Shown: positions 1-5,815, counted from the stretch's first letter. The stretch is 5,815 bases of DNA from Bacillota bacterium (GCA_023419655.1 JAEZXP010000125.1:1-5815); one strand, 5' to 3'. Notes: a model not told the origin generated them from the sequence alone. A program made the numbers and translations.

Positions 1-1
1 A

Positions 2-502
2 TTCGAATATCATATATTTCCTGTTATCATGGATAGGGATACCTATTCTGCCAATCAAAAAACATTGATTGACTTATTTTCTGACGATGAAAAAATGGCA
101 CAATTGATATCCCAATTAGAAGATAAAATGAAAGAAGCGGCTGCCACTTACAAATACGAAGCCGCTTCTTTATACCGCAATATGATAAACGGTCTAAAAT
201 ATGTCCGTCAAGGCATTAACGGCTACAAGAGCCTCTTTACCAAGCGTCTGGTTCTAAAGCTTCCCACAGATGAGGGAATCAAATTATTCTATGTCAATGA
301 AGGCCAGATTCTGCTTACAAAGAAGTACAAGCGCTTATCACAACTTGATAACTATCTGGATAGCTTTATTAAAAAGGGAAATGAAATCAAACGAAATGCT
401 TCGCTTTCCGTTCATGATAAAGCCGTCATTGATTACCGTGATATTTTATATTCTGAAATAAGCAGCTTAACTAAGGACAGGATACTATCCATAAACCATT
501 AA
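2..502 (+). CDS. UvrC-like protein with UVR motif, C-terminal part (5' end outside window)
   Basis: The frame is open to the left edge, so the ATG at 29 is probably an internal methionine; 166 residues are visible. Residues about 30-65 match the UVR (UvrB/UvrC) helical hairpin: a KMxEAA segment followed by YEAASLYRNMI, equivalent to FExAAxxRDxI in UvrC. The preceding FEYHI and DxxTY segments align with the linker that joins the GIY-YIG nuclease domain to UVR in UvrC, so an N-terminal GIY-YIG domain is expected upstream but cannot be seen. About 100 residues follow UVR and then the protein stops. The RNase H-fold second nuclease and helix-hairpin-helix domains of full UvrC are therefore missing, making this a short, Cho-like or other GIY-YIG-type paralogue rather than UvrC itself. 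The visible linker also lacks the cysteines usual there. It converges on the dehydrogenase gene with a 33-base gap. The likely role is DNA repair or nuclease activity, inferred from family only. Confidence 0.72.
   Translation, partial: FEYHIFPVIMDRDTYSANQKTLIDLFSDDEKMAQLISQLEDKMKEAAATYKYEAASLYRNMINGLKYVRQGINGYKSLFTKRLVLKLPTDEGIKLFYVNEGQILLTKKYKRLSQLDNYLDSFIKKGNEIKRNASLSVHDKAVIDYRDILYSEISSLTKDRILSINH
131..171. repeat. Perfect 12-bp inverted repeat, possible bidirectional hairpin/terminator
   Basis: AAAGAAGCGGCT at 131-142 is the exact reverse complement of AGCCGCTTCTTT at 160-171, with a 17-base loop. The core is GC-rich, with an A-rich flank on one side and a T-rich flank on the other, the layout of a bidirectional intrinsic terminator. 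It lies inside the UVR coding region, where the arms encode KEAA and most of EAAS, so repeated Glu-Ala-Ala coding may explain it by chance. No terminator is visible in the 33-base gap between the converging genes, so this could stop minus-strand transcripts coming from the dehydrogenase. The repeat is certain; the function is a guess. Confidence 0.6.
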
Positions 503-535
503 CCGTAAAAGTCTGTTCATCCGATTATATGGCTT

Positions 536-1492
536 CTACCTTACGACATTCCTCTCTTCGCCCTTCAGGTAAGCGATTATGTTCTTATATACTTCATCAA
601 CCACTCTCTGCCTGGCCTCCACGGTAGCCCAGGCGATATGAGGCGTAATAATCAGCTTCGTGCTGTCTTTTATGTCTGCAAGGGGATTATCAGCCGCCAT
701 TGGCTCTACGGTCAGCACGTCCAGACCTGCTCCGGCAATCCAGTCCTCCTGCAGAGCCTTTGCAAGAGCATTCTCATTTACAATCGGCCCTCTTCCAAGG
801 TTAAGGAGTACGGCGCTTTGCTTCATCTTTCGAAGCTCTCCCTCTCCAATCAGGTCAAAGGTTTGGTTATTTAAAGGGGCATGAATCGATATTACATCCG
901 ATTCACCGAGCAGGGTATCCAGCTCCACTCTCTGATAATCGCTGTTATCATTCCTTCCAGAAGTCGAATAATAAATCATATTACATCCGAACAGCCTCGC
1001 AATCTCTGCAACGCCCCTGCCTATCTCGCCAAGACCGATGATTCCCCATGTCTTTCCATAGAGCTCATTAAACTTCTTGTCAAAGTGACTGAAGATATCC
1101 GAACGGATATACTCTCCTGATTTTACAAAATCATCATAATAGCTTAGCTTCTCATATACATAAAATAACAATGCAAAGGTATGCTGTATGACGGACTGGG
1201 TAGAGTACCCCCTGACATTCGTAACCGTGATATTTCTGGAATTCGTATAATCAAAGTCAACGATGTTGGTGCCCGTAGCGGTGAGGCATATCAGCTTTAA
1301 GTTCTTAGCCTCCGCCAGGGTCTCCTCATTCATAGGCACCTTATTGACGATGATAATGTCGGCCTCCTTGATTCGCTGAGGAACCTGGGCTGAAACGGTC
1401 ATCGGATATTTAATAACCTCACCCAGCGCATCAAACATATTCAGATTAACATCCGTTCCCAAGGTATCGGTTTCTAAAAAAACTATTCTCAT
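536..1492 (-). CDS. D-2-hydroxyacid dehydrogenase family protein (glycerate/hydroxypyruvate reductase-like)
   Basis: A complete 318-residue protein, of normal length for the family, that interconverts 2-hydroxy acids and 2-keto acids with a nicotinamide cofactor in the cytoplasm. The Rossmann dinucleotide loop is GLGEIG (residues 153-158). The catalytic set is present: Arg234 in NLGRGPIV, Glu263 in TVEP and His285 in ITPHIAW. The flanking SDVISIHAPLN and AGLDV segments are typical. After the second Rossmann strand the sequence is YYSTSGRN, with no acidic residue at the position that usually selects NAD, so NADP or dual use is possible. The substrate cannot be read from sequence: glycerate/hydroxypyruvate, glyoxylate or an aromatic 2-keto acid are all open. 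AGGAGA at 1504-1499, six bases before the ATG, supports the start. It follows trpS by 17 bases and is surely cotranscribed with it. No clear terminator follows the TAG. Confidence 0.9.
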   Translation of the reverse strand: MRIVFLETDTLGTDVNLNMFDALGEVIKYPMTVSAQVPQRIKEADIIIVNKVPMNEETLAEAKNLKLICLTATGTNIVDFDYTNSRNITVTNVRGYSTQSVIQHTFALLFYVYEKLSYYDDFVKSGEYIRSDIFSHFDKKFNELYGKTWGIIGLGEIGRGVAEIARLFGCNMIYYSTSGRNDNSDYQRVELDTLLGESDVISIHAPLNNQTFDLIGEGELRKMKQSAVLLNLGRGPIVNENALAKALQEDWIAGAGLDVLTVEPMAADNPLADIKDSTKLIITPHIAWATVEARQRVVDEVYKNIIAYLKGEERNVVR

Positions 1493-1509
1493 CTATAATC
1501 TCCTGGTCT

Positions 1510-2514
1510 TTACCTTATTCTTTCCGGAAAGCCTACCTTTTTCTGAACCTTACGCAAAGTCTTATTGGCATAATATGCTGCTTTTTCAGCATTGTTCTTA
1601 ATAATTGTGTCGATATATGCCTTATCCTTGCTAAGCTCTTCAAACTTATCCTGTATCGGCTTTAGCATGGAAGCAACCGACTCACCGACTGCCATCTTAA
1701 AATCACCATAGCCCTTGTTCTCGAATTCCTTTTCGATTTCAGCGATGGATTTGCCGGTGGCAATTCCATAGATTTCAATCAGATTTTTTATGCCGGGCTT
1801 GTCATTCGAATGAATGATTCGATTATCTGAATCCGTAACTGCCCTCTTAAATTTCCGGATAATCGTGTCCGTATCGTCCAGAAGATAGATGCTGGCATTC
1901 TCATTCTCATCCGATTTTGACATCTTCTTCGCCGGCTCCTGAAGACTCATAATCCTGGCTCCGGTTTTCTTAATATATGGCTCCGGAATCGTAAATACAT
2001 CGCCGTAAATGGAATTAAACCTTGCGGCTATATCTCTTGTCAATTCAATATGCTGCTTCTGGTCATCACCTACGGGAACAATATCGGATTGGAACAGCAG
2101 GATATCCGCTGCCATCAGAACCGGATAAGTAAACAGGCCGGCATTGATATTGTCGGCATGCTTTGCAGATTTGTCCTTATACTGGGTCATACGGCCAAGC
2201 TCACCCATATAGGTATAGCAATTTAAAATCCAACTCAGCTCTGCATGGGCAGACACATGGGATTGATAATAAATACAGTTCTTTTCGGGATTAAGTCCTG
2301 CCGCAATATACAGGGTAAGCAATGCCCTTGCCTTCTTCCTAAGCTCTGCGGGGTCCTGTCTTATGGTGATGGAATGCATATCAACAACACAATAAAAGCA
2401 TTCATACTCATCCTCAAATTCCACCCAATTCTTTAGCGCCCCCAGGTAATTTCCCAATTGAAGGGTACCCGTAGCCTGCATTCCTGAAAACAGTGATTTC
2501 TTTCCGTTTAACAT
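1510..2514 (-). CDS. trpS: Tryptophanyl-tRNA synthetase
   Basis: A class Ic aminoacyl-tRNA synthetase that charges tRNA-Trp in the cytoplasm. With the start at 2514 it has 334 residues, the usual bacterial length, and begins MLNGKKSLFSGMQATG. The HIGH-equivalent signature is TGTLQLGNY (residues 15-23) and the KMSKS loop is exact (AKKMSKSDEN, residues 195-204). PVLMAADILLF and VPVGDDQKQHIELTRDIA are the conserved tryptophan- and ATP-site segments. An in-frame ATG at 2559 would add 15 residues (MHLWGGVNNRIGSEK) before the family's normal start. It has no Shine-Dalgarno site and sits in a TACAAT hexamer (2563-2558) that could be a weak -10 box, so 2514 is preferred. The gene lies 126 bases after the HAD phosphatase stop, with no convincing terminator between. 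There is no T-box leader in this gap, although one is common upstream of Firmicute trpS genes. Confidence 0.96.
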   Translation of the reverse strand: MLNGKKSLFSGMQATGTLQLGNYLGALKNWVEFEDEYECFYCVVDMHSITIRQDPAELRKKARALLTLYIAAGLNPEKNCIYYQSHVSAHAELSWILNCYTYMGELGRMTQYKDKSAKHADNINAGLFTYPVLMAADILLFQSDIVPVGDDQKQHIELTRDIAARFNSIYGDVFTIPEPYIKKTGARIMSLQEPAKKMSKSDENENASIYLLDDTDTIIRKFKRAVTDSDNRIIHSNDKPGIKNLIEIYGIATGKSIAEIEKEFENKGYGDFKMAVGESVASMLKPIQDKFEELSKDKAYIDTIIKNNAEKAAYYANKTLRKVQKKVGFPERIR

Positions 2515-2521
2515 CTTCTCA

Positions 2522-2526
2522 CTTCC
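2522..2526 (-). promoter_or_regulatory. Ribosome binding site supporting the trpS start at 2514
   Basis: On the minus strand GGAAGTGA precedes the ATG at 2514, with the GGAAG core seven bases away; it matches the GGAGGTGA consensus except for one base. A stronger GGGGAGGTG lies at 2549-2541 but is 26 bases from the nearest in-frame start, too far to serve it directly. It favours the 334-residue protein over the 349-residue version. Confidence 0.55.
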
Positions 2527-2640
2527 AATTCGATTATTTACACCTCCCCATAAGTGCATTGTATCGCAACATGGCAGGGAGTGTATCTTCTAAATTATCC
2601 TTCTATTCTTATTCCAATATATAAAGAATGCCTTAAAAAG

Positions 2641-3279
2641 TCAATGCAAATTCCTTAATAAATCCACAAGCTCCAAGGGAGAATCAATTGCCGCCATATA
2701 GTCCGCAGCCTCTCCAAAGCCGTATCTTGCATAGATAAACGGTACGCCTGCTTCCTTGGACGCCTTGGCATCTCCCGCCGTATCACCTACATAGACAGGA
2801 TTTTTAAGACCATTCCTCCCGGTAATCATCTTTATATTATCCGCCTTCGCCTTGCCTGACCTGCCCGGGTATTCAAAATCTGTAAAATATTGTTCCAGAT
2901 GGGGATGGGCTTTAAAAAAGCATTGGATATATCCCTCCTGGCAGTTGCTTACGATAAAAAGCTTATATTCTTTGGAAAGCTCTTTTATGGCCTGCTCCAT
3001 GCCCGGATACAAATCAGCACCATGCTTTGCCAGATACTCATTCTCATAGTCACAGCATTCACCAATTATCTTTATTGCCTTCTCCGGTTCAACACTTTTA
3101 AACAGCTTGACTGCAATGACGTCCAGAAGCTGTCCGAACAAACCTCTCAGCTTATCTGCTGTAACCTCATCTGTTACCTCCGGGTATTTATCCCTTAGTA
3201 CCTCATTAAAAGCAATGGCTACCTTTTCCGTAGAATCCCATATCGTGCCGTCCATATCAAATATTATACTGTCGTACAT
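2641..3279 (-). CDS. HAD-family hydrolase, phosphoglycolate phosphatase-like
   Basis: A complete 212-residue haloacid dehalogenase-superfamily phosphatase, cytoplasmic. Motif I is FDMDGTIWDS, with nucleophile Asp8 and general acid Asp10; motif II is IVSN with Ser111; motif III is the lysine in GKAKADNI (Lys143 or Lys145); motif IV is VYVGDTAGD with Asp166 and Asp170. Residues about 15-85 form the helical C1-type cap seen in the Gph/PGMB group. The nearest functional guess is phosphoglycolate phosphatase, but these enzymes are often promiscuous on small sugar phosphates, so no gene name is given. The start is supported by AGGA at 3291-3288, eight bases before the ATG. It probably heads a transcription unit with trpS and the dehydrogenase, driven by the promoter at 3379-3351. 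Its start codon is overlapped by a short out-of-frame upstream ORF (3322-3257). Confidence 0.9.
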   Translation of the reverse strand: MYDSIIFDMDGTIWDSTEKVAIAFNEVLRDKYPEVTDEVTADKLRGLFGQLLDVIAVKLFKSVEPEKAIKIIGECCDYENEYLAKHGADLYPGMEQAIKELSKEYKLFIVSNCQEGYIQCFFKAHPHLEQYFTDFEYPGRSGKAKADNIKMITGRNGLKNPVYVGDTAGDAKASKEAGVPFIYARYGFGEAADYMAAIDSPLELVDLLRNLH

Positions 3280-3322
3280 GTAATCTATCCTGACCTTTCT
3301 GCTGATTCAAAATCATAATCAT
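3257..3322 (-). CDS. Possible 21-codon upstream (leader) ORF overlapping the HAD start
   Basis: An ATG at 3322 is preceded, four bases away, by AGAGGTG (3333-3327), a better ribosome binding site than that of the HAD gene itself. The ORF encodes 21 residues beginning MIMILNQQKGQDR and ends in TGA at 3259-3257, about 20 bases inside the HAD gene in another frame. If transcription starts near 3344, this is the first well-placed start in the message. It could couple or dampen HAD translation, or be chance. The peptide has no recognisable motif and no run of one amino acid that would suggest attenuation. Confidence 0.25.
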   Translation of the reverse strand: MIMILNQQKGQDRLHVRQYNI

Positions 3323-3350
3323 TTGACACCTCTTCCGGGTATGCCTTTTT

Positions 3351-3379
3351 ATTATAATGTTTGCCCAGCAGAACTTCAA
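3351..3379 (-). promoter_or_regulatory. Sigma-A-type promoter for the HAD-trpS-dehydrogenase unit
   Basis: On the minus strand TTGAAG (3379-3374) is followed by exactly 17 bases and then a perfect TATAAT (3356-3351). Four of six -35 bases match TTGACA. Predicted transcription would begin near 3344, giving a leader of about 65 bases before the HAD ATG. It starts only about 10 bases after the GH31 stop, so the two glycosidase genes and the housekeeping trio can be transcribed separately. Read-through from upstream is still possible because no terminator is visible. Confidence 0.6.
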
Positions 3380-3388
3380 TATCCATTT

Positions 3389-5365
3389 TTAATGTATCTT
3401 TATAAACAAAGGAATCTGGTCGATTGCCGCCATCACATTTACTACCTGCCCACCATCATATATCTGATTCGTGCATGCTTCCTTCCAGTCGGTGCCACCC
3501 GGCAGATATACTGTCCTTTCATATGTGCCGGGATATAATATGGGTGCTACCAAAAGACTATCTCCGAACATGTACTGATCCTGAAGCTCCCAGCATTTTT
3601 TATCATCAGGAAATTCGTAGAACATGGTACGCATGACCGGACGTCCCAATTCATGGGCATCTTCCATAAGCCTTCGGATATATGGACGCATTTCTTCACG
3701 AATATTTATATATTTTTCAAATATTGCCGTGTTTTCAGTACCAAAGCTCCATATTTCATTGTCTCCTCCCGTAAAGAGTGCCTGTGTACCGTCTTTTTTA
3801 AATACACGTCTGTCTTCACATTCTCTGTCTCCGTGAAGCCGCATCACAGGACAGAATGTTCCCCATTCAAACCAACGGATAACTAATTCTCTGAATTCTC
3901 CATCTTCCGGATTGCCACCTGCAAATCCCCCGATATCCGTAGTCCACCATGGTATACCCGCAAGACCCATATTAAGTCCTGCACAGAGCTGCTTTCGGAG
4001 AGTCTGCCAGTCGCTGTGTATATCCCCCGACCAGACAAGAGCACCATATCGCTGGCTTCCAAGCCATGCACACCTTACAAGATTGATAATATTATTCTGT
4101 CCGCATGCGGTCTGTCCTTCGTAGAAGGTACGCGAGAACAGTTGAGGATATATATTTCCTACTCTGAGATTTGTTCCCATTTTGTATCGGTAATTGTCAA
4201 AATCGTACACCGTATACTCAGGCTCCGCTTCATCCAACCAGAATATTTTTATACCATGGTCATAATAGTTTTCTTTGCATTTATTCCATACATATTTCCG
4301 TGCCTCCGGATTGGTAGCATCAAAAAACGTGCTTTCTCCGCCGAAACGCATGGCGATTTCAACACCTCTTTCTGTTTTAACCAAATATCCTTTACGTTTC
4401 ATCTCCTGGTAATTTTCACTATCAAGTGCCACTTGAGGCCATACGGAAATCATAAGTTCCATTCCATAGGATTTTAATTCTTCTACCATTCCCTTAGGAT
4501 TCGGAAAAAATTCTTCTTCAAATCTGAAATCTCCCATCTTGGGCCAATGAAAAAAGTCTATCACGATTACACTCACAGGCACATTTCGCCTATGGTATTC
4601 TCTTGCCACTTCCAGAAGCTGCTCTTGACTCCAGTACCTTAGCTTACATTGCCAAAATCCCATTCCATACTCGGGCATCATAGGTGCTTTTCCTGTGACA
4701 TCCGCGTAATTACATTCTATTTCATCCGGCGTATCTCCTGCTGTAATCCAATAATCCAGCTGTTTTGTGTTTTCCGCATACCATATCGTTTCATTTTTCG
4801 CAAAGGTTACCCTTCCAATCGCAGGGTTGTGCCACATGAAGCCATACCCTTTGCTTGACATCACAAAAGGTACACTGGATTGAGAATTTCTATGTGCAAG
4901 CTCCAGTGTACAATTCTTAATGTTGAGTATTTCCTGCTGATATTGTCCCATTCCATATAATTTTTCGTCCGGATCAGACAAAAAAGAAGCCGTAAGCGAG
5001 AAATCTCCTCCTAAAACCGGCCTAAAATATCTGCTACTCTTATTAAGTGCACCGCCTGTTAAGCTTTCCTGCAATAGCACATCACCTTTATGATTAAAGA
5101 AGCCCATCCTACACTTTCCATTATTTTCAAATTCCAGCCTTGCCGTTATTTTTCCATTTTGTATACAGACCGAATTTTCAGTCTCTTTTACTTTCATTTC
5201 AGTGTATGGCTGTGGCAAAATAGCATACTCCTCGTCTATGAAATCATTCATCATGACTGCTCTTACCCTAAATGCATTTTTACCCCAATTCTCGATTCTT
5301 ATTGTTTCCGAATTAAAGCTGTAAATCAAGCTGCTCCCCTGAATTTCATATAAATCATTCTTCAT
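3389..5365 (-). CDS. Glycoside hydrolase family 31 alpha-glycosidase (alpha-xylosidase/alpha-glucosidase type)
   Basis: A complete 658-residue GH31 enzyme that removes alpha-linked sugars with retention of configuration. An N-terminal beta-sandwich (about 1-225) precedes the barrel, which opens with MPEYGMGFWQCKLRY (230-244) and VIVIDFFHWPKMGDF (266-280). The predicted nucleophile is Asp378 in IFWLDEAEPE and the acid/base is Asp448 in VWSGDIHSDW, 70 residues apart as usual for the family. IPWWTTDIGGF (471-481) and PVMRLHG (506-512) are further conserved substrate-site segments. The nucleophile motif is D-x-x-E-P-E rather than the D-M-N-E of classic alpha-glucosidases, which leans towards alpha-xylosidase-like members; substrate remains uncertain. 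There is no signal peptide, so it is likely cytoplasmic and acts on imported oligosaccharides. AAGGAA (5376-5371), five bases before the ATG, supports the start. It follows an alpha-galactosidase-like gene by 57 bases and probably shares its transcript. Confidence 0.93.
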   Translation of the reverse strand: MKNDLYEIQGSSLIYSFNSETIRIENWGKNAFRVRAVMMNDFIDEEYAILPQPYTEMKVKETENSVCIQNGKITARLEFENNGKCRMGFFNHKGDVLLQESLTGGALNKSSRYFRPVLGGDFSLTASFLSDPDEKLYGMGQYQQEILNIKNCTLELAHRNSQSSVPFVMSSKGYGFMWHNPAIGRVTFAKNETIWYAENTKQLDYWITAGDTPDEIECNYADVTGKAPMMPEYGMGFWQCKLRYWSQEQLLEVAREYHRRNVPVSVIVIDFFHWPKMGDFRFEEEFFPNPKGMVEELKSYGMELMISVWPQVALDSENYQEMKRKGYLVKTERGVEIAMRFGGESTFFDATNPEARKYVWNKCKENYYDHGIKIFWLDEAEPEYTVYDFDNYRYKMGTNLRVGNIYPQLFSRTFYEGQTACGQNNIINLVRCAWLGSQRYGALVWSGDIHSDWQTLRKQLCAGLNMGLAGIPWWTTDIGGFAGGNPEDGEFRELVIRWFEWGTFCPVMRLHGDRECEDRRVFKKDGTQALFTGGDNEIWSFGTENTAIFEKYINIREEMRPYIRRLMEDAHELGRPVMRTMFYEFPDDKKCWELQDQYMFGDSLLVAPILYPGTYERTVYLPGGTDWKEACTNQIYDGGQVVNVMAAIDQIPLFIKIH

Positions 5366-5380
5366 AATACTTCCTTTCTA

Positions 5381-5393
5381 TTGATATTATCAA
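5381..5393. promoter_or_regulatory. Perfect AT-rich palindrome upstream of the GH31 gene, candidate operator
   Basis: TTGATATTATCAA has two 6-bp arms, TTGATA and TATCAA, around a single central base. It lies in the 57-base gap between the glycosidases, four bases upstream of the GH31 ribosome binding site and 15 bases before its start codon. A dimeric sugar-responsive repressor could bind here. No regulator gene is in the window, no good promoter boxes were found next to it, and AT-rich 13-mers of this kind can occur by chance. Confidence 0.3.
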
Positions 5394-5422
5394 TCATCCA
5401 AAGAGCCTTTTATCATGAAGGA

Positions 5423-5815
5423 TTACTTTTTCTCCAATATCCAAGCCTTTGCACTAAAATCCAGGTTCAGGACTCCATATTCCTTTAGCACAGTATAACC
5501 CTCCAGAAAATCTGTACTTACCTCTTTCGAATGTTCAAAACGATGAGTCACTACCAATTGTTTGTTGCCGCATTCCCTGATAACAACCTGTTCTCCCTGA
5601 GGCCTATTATAGCTTTTTACCTTGTTCTCATACTTTATTGTCTTTCCATCCCTTATGATTGCAGACGCAGCCTTATAAAAAGCAATACCTTCTTCAACAG
5701 CTTTCCACTGCCAGTCCGATAAATCATAGATATCCCCGCTAAGACACATTCTTCCGAAAAAAGTACTAACAATGGAATAATATATGCGGTTCAGCGTGTC
5801 TTTGGCATGTAGAAC
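5423..5815 (-). CDS. Alpha-galactosidase-like glycoside hydrolase (GH36 type), C-terminal part
   Basis: The last 130 residues of a protein whose start lies beyond the right edge. The ATG at 5749 is internal, because the frame continues upstream through YYSIVSTFFGR to the window end. The segment GRMCLSGDIYDLSDWQW, then EGIAFYKAASAIIRDG, matches the end of the catalytic barrel of clan GH-D alpha-galactosidases as I recall it. A beta-rich C-terminal domain follows, including QLVVTHRFEHS and a final YGVLNLDFSAKAWIL. The catalytic aspartates lie outside the window, so activity cannot be confirmed. Such enzymes release alpha-galactose from raffinose-family or galactomannan oligosaccharides. The gene sits 57 bases upstream of the GH31 gene on the same strand, consistent with one alpha-glycoside utilisation operon. 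No transporter or regulator is visible here. Other GH-D or GH31-related C-termini are a less likely alternative. Confidence 0.72.
   Translation of the reverse strand, partial: VLHAKDTLNRIYYSIVSTFFGRMCLSGDIYDLSDWQWKAVEEGIAFYKAASAIIRDGKTIKYENKVKSYNRPQGEQVVIRECGNKQLVVTHRFEHSKEVSTDFLEGYTVLKEYGVLNLDFSAKAWILEKK

Noticed and set aside
503..535. Possible terminator in the gap between the convergent genes
   Set aside because: Only distant CCATA/TATGG complementarity is present, with no compact GC stem or T tract.
610..634. Inverted repeat GCCTGG / CCAGGC in the dehydrogenase gene
   Set aside because: Only 6 bp with a 13-base loop, in the coding region of the conserved ITPHIAWAT segment, with no T tract; probably chance.
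638..1120. Several + strand ORFs of 74-79 codons opposite the dehydrogenase
   Set aside because: They overlap one another and the conserved dehydrogenase, with no recognisable domains; they are antisense shadows.
2560..2640. T-box riboswitch or terminator upstream of trpS
   Set aside because: The 81-base stretch plus the 45 bases to the chosen start is too short for a T-box and lacks its conserved AGGGTGGNACC motif; the only hairpin (ATTCTT/AAGAAT) is AT-only and weak.
3285..3386. A 33-codon minus-strand ORF starting two bases after the GH31 stop and ending five bases before the HAD start
   Set aside because: It fits the gap neatly, but has no ribosome binding site, no recognisable motif, and its first codons contain the -35 and -10 boxes of a good promoter, which explains the region better.
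4016..4477. A 153-codon + strand ORF inside the GH31 gene
   Set aside because: It is antisense to a well-supported conserved enzyme, and its product lacks any family resemblance; it is a shadow of the real coding strand.
5404..5421. Small hairpin CCTT/AAGG just after the alpha-galactosidase-like stop
   Set aside because: A four-base stem with an 8-base loop and no following T tract is too weak to call a terminator.

Overview
The window reads as ordinary chromosomal DNA from a low-to-moderate GC Firmicute. Protein flavour, AGGA-type Shine-Dalgarno sites, sigma-A-like promoter boxes and paired cytoplasmic glycosidases suggest a gut or plant-fibre Clostridia member, perhaps Lachnospiraceae. That placement is inference from style, not from a marker gene. 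I see no tRNA, rRNA, CRISPR array, insertion sequence or phage gene, and no stretch over about 110 bases without a gene.

Layout: one gene fragment on the + strand (2-502) is the C-terminal part of a short UvrC-like protein carrying a UVR motif. It converges on a run of minus-strand genes. Read in their own direction (right to left), these are: the C-terminal part of an alpha-galactosidase-like glycosidase (5815-5423, entering from the right edge); a complete GH31 alpha-glycosidase (5365-3389); a HAD-family phosphatase of the phosphoglycolate-phosphatase type (3279-2641); tryptophanyl-tRNA synthetase trpS (2514-1510); and a D-2-hydroxyacid dehydrogenase (1492-536).

The minus-strand run looks like two transcription units. 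The two glycosidases, 57 bases apart, form an alpha-glycoside utilisation pair. Neither visible part shows an export signal, so they probably act on imported oligosaccharides. A good sigma-A promoter (TTGAAG, 17 bases, TATAAT; 3379-3351) just past the GH31 stop probably starts a second, housekeeping unit: HAD phosphatase, trpS and dehydrogenase. The last two genes are only 17 bases apart. The phosphatase and dehydrogenase could act together on glycolate/glyoxylate-type 2-hydroxy acids, but this is a guess from family membership.

Most of the window is conventional. Items worth a second look: a perfect 12-bp inverted repeat inside the UVR coding region, which might act as a terminator for the opposing operon; loss of the usual cysteine motif in the UvrC-like protein; a perfect palindrome just upstream of the GH31 ribosome binding site; a short upstream ORF with a strong ribosome binding site overlapping the HAD start; a dehydrogenase without the usual NAD-selecting acidic residue; and a GH31 nucleophile motif unlike that of classic alpha-glucosidases. 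I found no convincing new multi-gene system.
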